Part shown: positions 8,967-17,674 of the stretch, piece by piece
Layout of the letters: each line of letters opens with the position of its first letter
Numbering within the stretch: position 1 is the stretch's first letter
Assembly (NCBI GenBank): GCA_964457365.1
Contig: CAYWFP010000010.1
Coordinates: forward strand, 1-64,000
Source of the DNA: CAYWFP01 sp964457365
GTDB lineage: Bacteria > Planctomycetota > SZUA-567
Direction of reading: 5' to 3'
Length of the DNA: 64,000 nucleotides
The notes under the pieces: model-generated
Told to the model about the DNA's origin: nothing
The model's database searches: none
Seen by the model: only the letters and a program-made list of their open reading frames with translations
Translations under genes and position numbers: made by a program

Positions 8967-9383
8967 ATGCCCGAAGAACTGAGCCAGGAAGATATCGATG
9001 CGCTGCTCGCCGCCGGCGGCGGCGACGACTCGAGCGATCTGGGGTCGCTGCTGGGGAGCCCGGAGCCCGCGCAGTTCCAGGACTTCGGCGAAGGCGGGGG
9101 CGAACTCGCCGCCGGCGGCCTGGAACCGACGCTGGAGATGCTCTACGACGTCGAACTCGACGTCAAGATCGAGCTCGGCCGCACCTACATGAGCATCAAC
9201 GAGATCCTCAATCTGCAGGAGGGGTCGGTCATCCAGCTCGACAAGGACGCCGGCGCCCCGGTCGACATCCTCATCAACGGCCGGCTCGTGGCCTTCGGCG
9301 AGGTGCTGGTGTTGAACGATTACTTCTGCGTGCGCGTGACCGAGATTCTCTCCGACAAGGAGCGTGCTATCCAGAAGCGCTGA
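8967..9383 (+). CDS. fliN: Flagellar motor switch protein FliN with FliM-like N-terminal peptide
   Basis: FliN is part of the C-ring switch at the cytoplasmic face of the motor. The SpoA domain is clear at about residues 55-135 (LYDVELDVKIELGRTYMSI, then VDILINGRLVAFGEVLVLN). The first 15 residues (EELSQEDIDALLAA) look like the CheY-P-binding peptide of FliM/FliY rather than a standard FliN start. No CheC-type domain is present, so it is not a full FliY. fliM, normally between fliL and fliN, is absent from this locus. An AGGAGC ribosome binding site precedes the ATG. Confidence 0.88.
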   Translation: MPEELSQEDIDALLAAGGGDDSSDLGSLLGSPEPAQFQDFGEGGGELAAGGLEPTLEMLYDVELDVKIELGRTYMSINEILNLQEGSVIQLDKDAGAPVDILINGRLVAFGEVLVLNDYFCVRVTEILSDKERAIQKR

Positions 9384-9652
9384 TTGCGGATGGGTAGGGC
9401 TGTTTGCGACAGCGCCGTCGGCCGCGTGCCGTCGGCGCGTTCGTGTTTCGAGCGGCATTCTCCAGGCCGTTTTGACGAAAAGCGGCCCCCGCCCGCCGCT
9501 TTGTCGCGATCCGGCAGGTAAAATCGGCGTATGCCGCCGGGAAACGCCTCGGCCGATTTCTTCCCAACCCTCTCGCATTCTGTGGTTTAGGGTTGATTTG
9601 CCCCCTGCGGATTCGGATGATATACGGTAAAAGTTGAATGGGGGGAGTGCGC

Positions 9653-10351
9653 ATGGTCCGTTCCTGGCCGCGCGCTGCCGGCGTGCATGGGGGGCGCTGG
9701 CTGGCGTGCGCTGTTTTTCTATGTCTCTGGTGGGTGTTGCCCGCCGCTGGCGGGGAGCAAGCCCCGGCCGTCGAGGAGGCCGTGCGCGGCACGGCGCGGC
9801 AGCAGACGGTTGAGGCGCTGGCCGAGACGGAAGCGCGGCCGTTGCGGGCCAAACGCGCCGTCGAGCCCCGGGCGGAAGAGAAACCTTCGGTCAAGGCGCC
9901 GCATCAGGTGGCCTGGCATGTCCTGCTGCTGGTCCTGGGGTTGGCGGCGCTGCTCTGGGGCGGGTTGTTTCTGGCCAAGAAGTATTTGCCCGGCGGGCGC
10001 GCGCTTTTTCAGTCGCCGGCGATGGAGGTGTTGGGGCGGACTCACATCGATCCGCGGCGGTACGTGGCGCTCGTGCGCGTGGGCAAGCGCGTGCTCGTCG
10101 TCGGCGTCGGGCCCGACGAGATGCGGCCGCTGGCGGACCTGCACGACGAGGGCGAGGTACTGCATCTGCTGGAGGAGTCGCGCACGGAAAAGAAGGTCGC
10201 CACGAGCCTGTTCCAACGGCTCTTCGAGAAGCAGATCGTCAAGACCGAGGAGGCGACGCAGGCCACGCGCCTCGAGCGCAGCAGCCGCGACCTGCAGGAT
10301 TCGATCGAGACCATTCGCGCGCGCGTGCGCAATCTGAGGCAGAGCGAATGA
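9653..10351 (+). CDS. fliO: Flagellar export protein FliO
   Basis: FliO assists FliP ring assembly. The 232-residue product has an N-terminal hydrophobic signal-like segment (ACAVFLCLWWVL), a Glu/Ala-rich periplasmic linker, a central membrane helix (HVLLLVLGLAALLWGGLFLA, about 87-106) and the cytoplasmic FliO domain (MEVLGRTHIDPRRYVALVRV, then GKRVLVVGV). The ATG at 9653 is chosen over 9638 because GGGGGAG sits 6-7 bases before it. It overlaps fliP by ATGA. Confidence 0.85.
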   Translation: MVRSWPRAAGVHGGRWLACAVFLCLWWVLPAAGGEQAPAVEEAVRGTARQQTVEALAETEARPLRAKRAVEPRAEEKPSVKAPHQVAWHVLLLVLGLAALLWGGLFLAKKYLPGGRALFQSPAMEVLGRTHIDPRRYVALVRVGKRVLVVGVGPDEMRPLADLHDEGEVLHLLEESRTEKKVATSLFQRLFEKQIVKTEEATQATRLERSSRDLQDSIETIRARVRNLRQSE

Positions 10352-11343
10352 GACCGACGACGGCGAATTTCCGGCGAAGCGGAGGTTTGGCGCTGCTGCT
10401 GGTGGCGGCGGGGGTGTTCTTCGCGGCGTTGCCGGCGGGGGCGGCCGAAGGGCCGATGCGCCCCTCGCAGCCGCCGGGCCCCGGGCCGATCGACCAGCCG
10501 CAGCCGATTCCGTCCGAGCCGCTGGACCTGTCGTTCCTGCCGACAATCGAGGACGGCGGGCTGGCGCCGGCGGACACGCCGCAGAAGGTGGCCAACGTCC
10601 TGATCACCGCGGGGCTGCTGACCTTCCTCACGCTGGCGCCGAGCATGCTGATCCTCATGACCTGTTTCACGCGCATCGTCGTGGTGCTGGGCTTTCTCCG
10701 TCGGGCGATGGCGACGAACACGCTGCCGCCGGACCAGCTCCTGATGGGGCTGGCGCTGTTCCTGACCGCCTTCATCATGTGGCCGACGTGGAAGCTCTCC
10801 TGGGAGAACGGGGTCTCGCCGTATCTCGAACAGAAGGTGGATCCGGAGCTCGGTCGGGCGCTGACGCAGGCGGAGATGCTCGAGCGCGCCCTGGCGCCGC
10901 AGCGCCACTTCATGTTCACCTGCCTGGAGGACAACGAGGGCACCGAGGAGGTGCTCTTCTTCCTCGGCGCCTCGGGCCGCCTACTCGAGGATCGGGAGGG
11001 CGCGCCCTACTACCTCGGCGCCGACGGGCGCAAGGTCTACAGCGAGTACGAGCTCAAGCGCGAGGACATCCCCACGGTCGTGCTGATCCCGGCGTTCGTG
11101 ACCGCGGAGTTGCGGCGGGCGTTCTGGATGGGATTCCTGCTCTACCTGCCGTTTCTGGTCGTCGACATGGTGATCGCGTCGGTGCTGATGAGCATGGGCA
11201 TGATGATGCTGCCGCCGGTGATGATCAGCCTGCCGTTCAAGATCATCATGTTCGTCCTGGTCGACGGCTGGAGCCTGGTCATGCAGGGGCTGGTGACGAG
11301 TTTCCCCAAGGAAGTCTATACCGCCCTCCAGGCGGTGGATTGA
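10348..11343 (+). CDS. fliP: Flagellar type III export protein FliP with central insertion
   Basis: FliP forms the export-gate pentamer. Family motifs are present: TLAPSMLILMTCFTRIVVVL after the signal/TM region (about residue 91), AFVTAELRRAFWMGFLLYLP, and the C-terminal MMMLPPVMISLPFKIIMFVL. At 331 residues it is longer than the usual 240-260. The excess is a long Pro-rich N-terminal leader (about residues 33-70) and an inserted soluble segment at about 195-235 (FFLGASGRLLEDREG, then YYLGADGRKVYSEYE) between the second and third conserved blocks. It overlaps fliO by 4 bases. Confidence 0.93.
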   Translation: MRPTTANFRRSGGLALLLVAAGVFFAALPAGAAEGPMRPSQPPGPGPIDQPQPIPSEPLDLSFLPTIEDGGLAPADTPQKVANVLITAGLLTFLTLAPSMLILMTCFTRIVVVLGFLRRAMATNTLPPDQLLMGLALFLTAFIMWPTWKLSWENGVSPYLEQKVDPELGRALTQAEMLERALAPQRHFMFTCLEDNEGTEEVLFFLGASGRLLEDREGAPYYLGADGRKVYSEYELKREDIPTVVLIPAFVTAELRRAFWMGFLLYLPFLVVDMVIASVLMSMGMMMLPPVMISLPFKIIMFVLVDGWSLVMQGLVTSFPKEVYTALQAVD

Positions 11344-11363
11344 GAGGCGCGGAGGATTGAACG

Positions 11364-11636
11364 ATGATTCCGACGGTCGAGAACGTGGTGGATATCGCCA
11401 ATCAGCTTTTGTGGATGGCGTTCCTGATGGCGGTGCCGGTGCTGGCGACGGCGCTGGTGGTGGGCGTGAGCATCTCGCTGATTCAGACGGTGACGAGCGT
11501 GCAGGAGATGACGCTGACGTTCGTACCGAAGATGCTCATCAGCATGGCGGTGCTGGCGCTCTCGTTGCCGTGGATGATCCAGAAGATGACCGAGTACGCC
11601 GAGGAGATGTGGCAATTGATGTCGAGCCTGCACTAG
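11364..11636 (+). CDS. fliQ: Flagellar type III export protein FliQ
   Basis: Small export-gate component of 90 residues with two membrane helices and the FliQ signature (VVGVSISLIQTVTSVQEMTL, then TFVPKM). Standard length. A GGAGGATTGAACG ribosome binding region precedes the ATG. It lies between fliP and fliR in the conserved order. Confidence 0.95.
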   Translation: MIPTVENVVDIANQLLWMAFLMAVPVLATALVVGVSISLIQTVTSVQEMTLTFVPKMLISMAVLALSLPWMIQKMTEYAEEMWQLMSSLH

Positions 11637-11645
11637 GAGCGCCGC

Positions 11646-12527
11646 GTGGAAGGCGAATTCGCGACGCTCGACTCGATTCTGATGGGCTGGTTCGTCTACG
11701 GCCTGGTGCTGGTCCGGTCCTCCGGGCTGGTGGTCTTCGCGCCCTTCTTCGGCGCGGAGAACTTCCCCACGCAGATGCGCGTGGGGCTGGCGGCGTTCTT
11801 CGCGCTGGTGCTCTATCCCTTCGCCCAGACGACGATGGTGATGCCGGCGGTGCTCAACGTCACCGAGATCGCGATTTTGGGATTCCAGGAGGTGGCCGTG
11901 GGCCTCTCGCTGGGGCTGTTGAGCGGGGCGATCTTCATGGCCGCGCAACTGGCGGGGCAACTGGCGGGGATGCAGATCGGCTTCGCCATGGCCAACCTCG
12001 TCGACCCGGTCAGCGGCACGCAGGTCTCCATCATCGGTTTCTTCAAGATGAATCTCGGGCTCGTGATCTTCCTGACGATGAAGCTGCACCTGCTGGTGAT
12101 CTGGCTGATGTACGAGAGCTATCGATTCATCGGGATCGGCACGCTGAGCGGCGAGGTCTTCCGCTATACGGCGGTCGAGGGCGGGATCCACGAGGTGACC
12201 GAGATGTTCAGGGTGGCCCTGCGTCTGGCTGCGCCGATTCTGCTGATCATGCTGCTCAGTTCGACCGTCATCGGCTTCGTCACCAAGACCATGCCGCAGA
12301 TGAACATCATGTCCGTGGGGCTGCCGATGCGCGTCTTTCTGGGGGTGATGATCTTCGTCTTCGTCATGCCGCATATCATCGCCGCGTTCGCGGGCTCGCA
12401 GTTCGAGGCGGACCTGTACCTCGTGCGCGGCGAGCACGGCGCCCTGCGGAACATGATCGACAGCATGTACGAGATCGTGCAGGCGCTCGGGCAGAGTCCG
12501 GGAGAACCGCTGGAACAGGGACGATGA
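11646..12527 (+). CDS. fliR: Flagellar type III export protein FliR
   Basis: FliR completes the FliPQR export gate. The 293-residue protein is largely membrane helices, with the N-terminal motif LVLVRSSGLVVFAPFFGAE and the mid-protein stretch AAQLAGQLAGMQIGFAMANL, then VDPVSGTQVSII, typical of the family. It starts at GTG 11646, seven bases after the fliQ stop, with TAGGAGCG overlapping that stop as the ribosome binding site. It ends three bases before flhB. Confidence 0.93.
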   Translation: MEGEFATLDSILMGWFVYGLVLVRSSGLVVFAPFFGAENFPTQMRVGLAAFFALVLYPFAQTTMVMPAVLNVTEIAILGFQEVAVGLSLGLLSGAIFMAAQLAGQLAGMQIGFAMANLVDPVSGTQVSIIGFFKMNLGLVIFLTMKLHLLVIWLMYESYRFIGIGTLSGEVFRYTAVEGGIHEVTEMFRVALRLAAPILLIMLLSSTVIGFVTKTMPQMNIMSVGLPMRVFLGVMIFVFVMPHIIAAFAGSQFEADLYLVRGEHGALRNMIDSMYEIVQALGQSPGEPLEQGR

Positions 12528-12530
12528 GCG

Positions 12531-13628
12531 ATGCCGGACGAATCCTCGGGCGAAAAGACCGAAGAACCGACCCAGCGTCGGCTCGACGATATGCGCCGCC
12601 AGGGCAACGTCGCCAAGAGCAAGGATCTGGGCGCGGCGCTGGTGCTGCTGGGCTCGGTACTCTATTTCCGCGCCATGGGCGGGTACTTCCGGGACTACCT
12701 GATGAGCTTCATGACGCGCATCTTCATGTTCGACCTCGACGGCCTCATGCCGCCGGAGGGCAAGGAGATCATTCCGTACGCGTTGCAATGGCTGCAGGCG
12801 CTGGCCTTCATCCTGCTGCCGTTCATGCTCGGGCTCTTCGTGCTCGCCTATATCGTCAACGTGCTGCAGACGGGCTTCGTCTTCGCCGAGGAGGCGATCA
12901 AGCTCGACCTGAACAAGATCAATCCCGTTTCGGGACTGAGCAACCTCTTCCAGTTGAAGAAGCTGATGGAACTGGTCATGAACATGGCCAAGCTCCTGGT
13001 AGTGGGCGCGGTGGTCTACGTCACCATGCGCCAGCGCGTCCCCGAGGCCGGGGCGCTGGCGCACCTCGATCCGCGACAGATTCTCTCCCACGGCGCCGGC
13101 GCGATCATCGACATGATGCTGCGGCTGGCGATCGTGCTGGTGATCCTGGCGCTGCTGGACCTGATCTACCAGCGCTGGCAATACATCCGCGACGCGCGCA
13201 TGACCAAGCAGGAAGTGAAGGAGGAGAACCGATCGATGGAGGGCGACCCTCAGATCAAGAGCCGCCGCCGGCAGGTGCAGTTGCAACTGGCGCGGCAGCG
13301 CATGATGCAGGAGGTGCCCGAGGCCGAGGTGGTCATCCGCAACCCCACGCACTTCGCCGTGGCCATTCGCTACAAACCGGAGATGGAGGCGCCGGTGGTC
13401 GTGGCCAAGGGCATGGACCATATCGCCAAGAAGATTATCGACGCGGCCATGCGGGCGGGTGTGCCGATCTGGCAGGATCCGCTGTTGGCGCGCGAGTTGT
13501 ACAACAAGGTCGAGGTCGGCGCGCCGATCCCGCCGGAGCTGTTCCAGACGCTGGCGGAGGTTTTGGCGCATGTCCTCAAGGGTGAGAAGCTGGCCCAGTA
13601 TCAGAACGCCTTCGCCGGCGCGGCGTGA
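12531..13628 (+). CDS. flhB: Flagellar export switch protein FlhB
   Basis: FlhB is the substrate-specificity switch of the export apparatus. The 365-residue protein starts with the typical GEKTEEPTQRRLDDMRRQG, has four membrane helices, and carries the autocleavage motif N-P-T-H at about residues 271-274 within VVIRNPTHFAVAIRY. The C-terminal domain then continues with the conserved AKGMDHIAKKI and IWQDPLLARELY. All key residues for the FliK-controlled switch are present. Confidence 0.95.
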   Translation: MPDESSGEKTEEPTQRRLDDMRRQGNVAKSKDLGAALVLLGSVLYFRAMGGYFRDYLMSFMTRIFMFDLDGLMPPEGKEIIPYALQWLQALAFILLPFMLGLFVLAYIVNVLQTGFVFAEEAIKLDLNKINPVSGLSNLFQLKKLMELVMNMAKLLVVGAVVYVTMRQRVPEAGALAHLDPRQILSHGAGAIIDMMLRLAIVLVILALLDLIYQRWQYIRDARMTKQEVKEENRSMEGDPQIKSRRRQVQLQLARQRMMQEVPEAEVVIRNPTHFAVAIRYKPEMEAPVVVAKGMDHIAKKIIDAAMRAGVPIWQDPLLARELYNKVEVGAPIPPELFQTLAEVLAHVLKGEKLAQYQNAFAGAA

Positions 13629-13656
13629 TGCCGTCGGCGTGAGGGGATAGCGTTTT

Positions 13657-15876
13657 ATGGCCGAGAGCGCGAGCAGAGCCAGTCGAGGCGGCGGACTCTT
13701 CGCCGGCAACCCGCTGACCAACCCGCAGTTGGCGGCGTTTCTCGACCGGAGCAAGGACATGATCGTGGCGATGTTCCTCGTCGCCACGCTGGTGATCATG
13801 CTCTACCCGCTCTCGTCGGGCATCATGGATTTCCTGCTGGCGGCCAACATCACCTTCGCGCTGGTGCTGCTGCTGGCCACGATCACGGTGCAGAAGCCGC
13901 TGGACCTCTCCTCGTTCCCCTCGATCCTACTGATCGCGACGCTCTTTCGCCTGGCGCTCAATATCGCCACCACCCGCCTCATCCTCAGCCGTGCGCCGCT
14001 GCCGGTCGCCGAGGGCGGGGGCAAGAATGCCGCGGGCCTGATCATCCGTACCTTCGGCCAGTTCGTCACCGGCGTCACTTCCATCCAGGGCGAGCCGACC
14101 ACCAGCAGCGTCGTCATCGGCATCGTCATCTTCACCATCCTCGTCGTCATCCAGTTCGTCGTCATCACCAAGGGCGCCACGCGTATCGCCGAAGTCGCCG
14201 CGCGCTTCACGCTCGACGCCATGCCCGGCAAGCAGATGGCCATCGACGCCGATCTCAACGCCGGCATGATCGACGAGCCGGCCGCCCGGCGCCGGCGCGA
14301 GGAACTGCGGCAGCTCAGCGATTTCTACGGCGCCATGGACGGTGCCTCCAAGTTCGTCCGCGGCGACGCCATCGCCGGCATCATCATCACCATCGTCAAT
14401 ATCGCCGCGGGGCTGGTCATCGGCATGGTCTTCGGCAATATGCCGCTGGACGAGGCGGCGACGACCTTCACCACCCTGACCATCGGCGACGGACTGGTCA
14501 GCCAGGTGCCGGCGCTCCTGATCAGCATCTCCTCGGGCCTGATCGTCACCCGCAGCGCCGGCCGGGCCAACTTCGGCGTCGAGGTGATGGGCCAGCTCTT
14601 CAACAACGCCCGCAGCCTCGGTATGGCCGCGATCATCCTCTTCGTCATCGGCCTCACCGGGCTGCTGCGCCTCACGCCCATGCCCATGCTGCCGATGTTC
14701 ACGCTGGCGGCGCTCTGCGCGGTGAACTGGTGGCGCAAGTACGCCCTCGAGAGTGCGCGGGTGCAGGAGAAGGCGGCCGAGGCCGAGGAGGATGCCGAGG
14801 CGAAGCCGGCCGCGGGCGAGGAGCGCGTCGAGGAATACCTCCACGTCGATCCGATGGAGCTCGAGGTCGGCTACGGCCTGGTGCCGCTGGTGGACGTCTC
14901 CCAGTCGGAGCAGGGCGGCGGCGGGCTGCTCTCGCGCATCCAGATGATCCGCCAGCAGCTCGCGCAGGAACTGGGCATCATCGTCCCGCCGATTCGCATC
15001 CGCGACAACATCCAGCTCGAGCCCAACGAGTACGTCATCAAGATCCAGGGCAACCCCGTCGCCCGCGGCACCGCCGAGCCCGACCGCTACCTGGCGATGG
15101 ACTCGGGCATGGCCACCGAGCCGGTCGAGGGCATCGAGACGACCGAGCCGGCTTTCGGCCTGCCGGCGGCGTGGATTACCGAGGCCAACCGCGAGTACGC
15201 CGAACGCGTGGGTTATACCGTCGTCGACGCCGAGACGGTGGTCGCCACGCACCTGACCGAGGTGATCAAGACCCGCTCGCACGATCTGCTCACCCGCGAG
15301 GAGGTGAGGCGCCTGCTGGACGCGGTGCGCGAGAAGACGCCGAACCTGGTGCAGGAGGTGGTGCCGGATCTGCTCACTATCGCCGACGTGCAGAAGGTGC
15401 TGCAGAACCTGCTCCGCGAGCGCGTCTCCATCCGCAACATGTCGGTCATCCTCGAGGTGCTCGGCGATATCGGGCGGCGGACGAAAGATCCGGACATTCT
15501 CACCGAGTACTGCCGCAACAAGATGGCGCGCTGGCTCTGCAACGAGTACGCCGAGGACGGCAAGCTCTACGTCGTCACGCTCGACCCGCGCCTGGAGGAC
15601 GCGATCACGCGGCGCGTGGAGCATACCGAGGGCGGGACCTTCGTCTCCCTGCGCCCGGCGCAGCAGCAGCAGATCGTCGAGGCCGTTGGCAACGCTGTGC
15701 AGCAGCAGCTCCAGGCTGGCCACGGCGCGCTGGTGCTGACGAGTCCGCAGATCCGCCTGCACATCAAGCGCATGACCGAGGGCGCGCTGCCGGTACTGGC
15801 GGTGATGTCCTACAACGAGGTGGTTTCCGAGTACGAAGTCGTCAGCCTGGCCATGGTTTCGGTCGAGCTGGGATAG
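13657..15876 (+). CDS. flhA: Flagellar export protein FlhA
   Basis: FlhA is the large export-gate protein that couples proton flow to secretion and docks chaperone-substrate complexes. It is 739 residues, slightly longer than the usual 690. The N-terminal half has eight membrane helices and the FHIPEP cytoplasmic loop (DAMPGKQMAIDADLNAG, about residue 187). An acidic linker at about 365-390 joins the C-terminal domain, with EPVYGLPAAWI-like and TVVATHLTEVIK motifs. GAGGGGA precedes the ATG. It is followed 11 bases later by flhF. Confidence 0.96.
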   Translation: MAESASRASRGGGLFAGNPLTNPQLAAFLDRSKDMIVAMFLVATLVIMLYPLSSGIMDFLLAANITFALVLLLATITVQKPLDLSSFPSILLIATLFRLALNIATTRLILSRAPLPVAEGGGKNAAGLIIRTFGQFVTGVTSIQGEPTTSSVVIGIVIFTILVVIQFVVITKGATRIAEVAARFTLDAMPGKQMAIDADLNAGMIDEPAARRRREELRQLSDFYGAMDGASKFVRGDAIAGIIITIVNIAAGLVIGMVFGNMPLDEAATTFTTLTIGDGLVSQVPALLISISSGLIVTRSAGRANFGVEVMGQLFNNARSLGMAAIILFVIGLTGLLRLTPMPMLPMFTLAALCAVNWWRKYALESARVQEKAAEAEEDAEAKPAAGEERVEEYLHVDPMELEVGYGLVPLVDVSQSEQGGGGLLSRIQMIRQQLAQELGIIVPPIRIRDNIQLEPNEYVIKIQGNPVARGTAEPDRYLAMDSGMATEPVEGIETTEPAFGLPAAWITEANREYAERVGYTVVDAETVVATHLTEVIKTRSHDLLTREEVRRLLDAVREKTPNLVQEVVPDLLTIADVQKVLQNLLRERVSIRNMSVILEVLGDIGRRTKDPDILTEYCRNKMARWLCNEYAEDGKLYVVTLDPRLEDAITRRVEHTEGGTFVSLRPAQQQQIVEAVGNAVQQQLQAGHGALVLTSPQIRLHIKRMTEGALPVLAVMSYNEVVSEYEVVSLAMVSVELG

Positions 15877-15887
15877 GTTAGATCACG

Positions 15888-17240
15888 ATGGCGAAGAAAA
15901 CCTATGCGTTCCGCGGCCGCACCGTCCAGGAAGCCATGACCAAGGTGCGTAGCGAACTCGGCGGCGACGCCTTCATCCTCGAGAAGCGGCAGATCCGCGG
16001 CAAACCCGGCATACTCAAGGGCCTGCTCGGCGGCGAGGAGATGGTCGAGATCATCGCCACCGATTCGCAGGAGTCGCCCCAGGCGCAGACCGCGCGCGGC
16101 GGGGTGCTCTCGAAGACCTACGGCGCCGCGCCGGCCGCGGCAACCATGGAGTCGGACGTGCTGGCGTTTCTGGAGGCGCAGGACGTCCCTGGCGAGTTGG
16201 ATCAACTCGCGCTCAGCGATACGGCACTGGCGGCGCTGGCCGGGGAGGAGTACGTCCAGACGGCCGCGCCGGTCTACGAGCCGGAGGCCGAAGCCGCCGA
16301 CGAGTGCGCGCCCGCCGTGCCCGCCTCCGCGCGCGACTGCGACATCGTCGAGGGCGTGCGCGCCGAGATCCGCAAATTCCTGGCCGTGCACGAACGCGGT
16401 ACGCCGGCGGTGGGCGAGATCCTGCTCGAGGCCTACGAGCGGCTGGTGCAGAACGACGTCGCCGCCGACATCGCGCGCGCGTTGGTGGAGCGCCTGCAGC
16501 ACGAATTGAGCTTCACCGCCTCGCGCGACCCGCAGGCGGTGGCCGCGGCGCTGGAGCGGGGCATCGCCGGCATGATCCCGGCGGTCGAGCCGGTCACGCT
16601 CCGACCCGGGCGCGACCGGCCGACGGTGGCCGCCCTCGTCGGCCCCACCGGGGTGGGCAAGACGACGACGCTGGTGAAGATCGCCTTCGCCTACGTGGTC
16701 AAGCGGCACAAGCGCGTCGGTTTCATCACCGAGGACGTTCGTCGTCCTGGTGCCGAAGCGCAGTTGAAAAACCTGGCGCACCTGTTGAACCTGCCGCTGG
16801 TGGAGGCCGACACGCCCGCGCACGTGACCGAGGAACTCTGCCAGATGGCCGATCTGGACCTGGTGCTGATCGACACCGCCGGGCGCGTGCCGCGCGACGG
16901 GCAGACCATGGCCGAGCTGGGCGGCTACCTCGAGGCGGCGCGCCCCGACGAGGTGCACCTGGTGCTCTCGAGCGAGAGCGCCGAGAAGACGCTGCTGCAG
17001 GCGGCCGAGCGGTTCGGCCCCACCGGCTACGACCGGATCGTGCTGAGCAAACTGGACGAGACGCCCAGTTACGGCACGATCCTCAACCTGGCGGTGCGGA
17101 CCGGGCGGCCGTTGTCCTACGTCACCACCGGACAGGAATACGCCGAGACGCTGATCGACGCCGACCCGACAGGGCTGGCGCGGCTGGTACTCGGCTTGGA
17201 CACGATCGCCGCGGAGCCGACGCGGAACGGCAGGCGGTGA
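15888..17240 (+). CDS. flhF: Flagellar SRP-type GTPase FlhF
   Basis: FlhF places and numbers flagella, usually at a pole. The 450-residue product begins with the FlhF N-terminal signature (KTYAFRGRTVQEAMTKVRSE), has a variable linker, then the SRP GTPase NG domain with G1 GPTGVGKTTT at about 252-261, TEDVRRPGAEAQL, G3 DTAGRVPRD and G4-like LSKLDETPSYG. No separate ribosome binding site stands out, and translation may couple to flhA. The usual partner flhG is not next to it. Confidence 0.93.
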   Translation: MAKKTYAFRGRTVQEAMTKVRSELGGDAFILEKRQIRGKPGILKGLLGGEEMVEIIATDSQESPQAQTARGGVLSKTYGAAPAAATMESDVLAFLEAQDVPGELDQLALSDTALAALAGEEYVQTAAPVYEPEAEAADECAPAVPASARDCDIVEGVRAEIRKFLAVHERGTPAVGEILLEAYERLVQNDVAADIARALVERLQHELSFTASRDPQAVAAALERGIAGMIPAVEPVTLRPGRDRPTVAALVGPTGVGKTTTLVKIAFAYVVKRHKRVGFITEDVRRPGAEAQLKNLAHLLNLPLVEADTPAHVTEELCQMADLDLVLIDTAGRVPRDGQTMAELGGYLEAARPDEVHLVLSSESAEKTLLQAAERFGPTGYDRIVLSKLDETPSYGTILNLAVRTGRPLSYVTTGQEYAETLIDADPTGLARLVLGLDTIAAEPTRNGRR

Positions 17241-17252
17241 GGATGAACCGGT

Positions 17253-17624
17253 ATGGAAATCGCGCGCAAGCTCTCGGGCTTCTTCACGCTGCTGGCGTTC
17301 ATGGCGTTCTCCGGCGCCTGGCTGGGGCGCAAGTTCGCCGGCATGCCGTCGATGGATATCGAGAAGCTTTTCGGCCACTCGCTCCTGATCATGCTGCTCT
17401 ATTTCTTCCTCGGCATCTACCTCTCGCGCCTGGGAATCGCGCTGATCAACGAGGTGATCGAAGAGCGCCGACGCGAGGAGGACGAACGTCGCGCGCGCGC
17501 GCGCTCGCGTTACATGCAGATCGTCGGAGACGAATTCGTGGCTGAGGTGGAGGCCGAGGCCGAGGCCACCCGCACCGCCGAAGAGGCCGATGCGGCCGAG
17601 AGCGCCGAGGCGACCAACGCGTAG
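17253..17624 (+). CDS. Small membrane protein of unknown function in place of flhG
   Basis: A 123-residue protein with two hydrophobic helices (about 8-27 and 43-68), then a highly charged coiled-coil-like stretch (EERRREEDERRARARSRYM) and an acidic Ala/Glu tail. I do not recognise a family. It starts 12 bases after flhF with GAGGAT before the ATG and ends 50 bases before fliA, so it is co-transcribed with flagellar genes. It has no P-loop and so cannot be an FlhG homologue. A structural or localisation role with FlhF is possible but unproven. Confidence 0.75.
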   Translation: MEIARKLSGFFTLLAFMAFSGAWLGRKFAGMPSMDIEKLFGHSLLIMLLYFFLGIYLSRLGIALINEVIEERRREEDERRARARSRYMQIVGDEFVAEVEAEAEATRTAEEADAAESAEATNA

Positions 17625-17674
17625 ATCCGATTTGGCCTTCGTCGGAAGGCCCGAGATTGGGAAGGGAGTCAGAG

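Noticed and set aside
9384..9652. Short frames between fliN and fliO
   Set aside because: No ribosome binding site and poor codon use; treated as a 269-base spacer that carries the fliO ribosome binding site at its end.
11316..13799. 827-codon minus-strand frame opposite fliQ-flhB
   Set aside because: Antisense shadow. It is His/Gln/Arg-rich, and the plus-strand proteins are all canonical.
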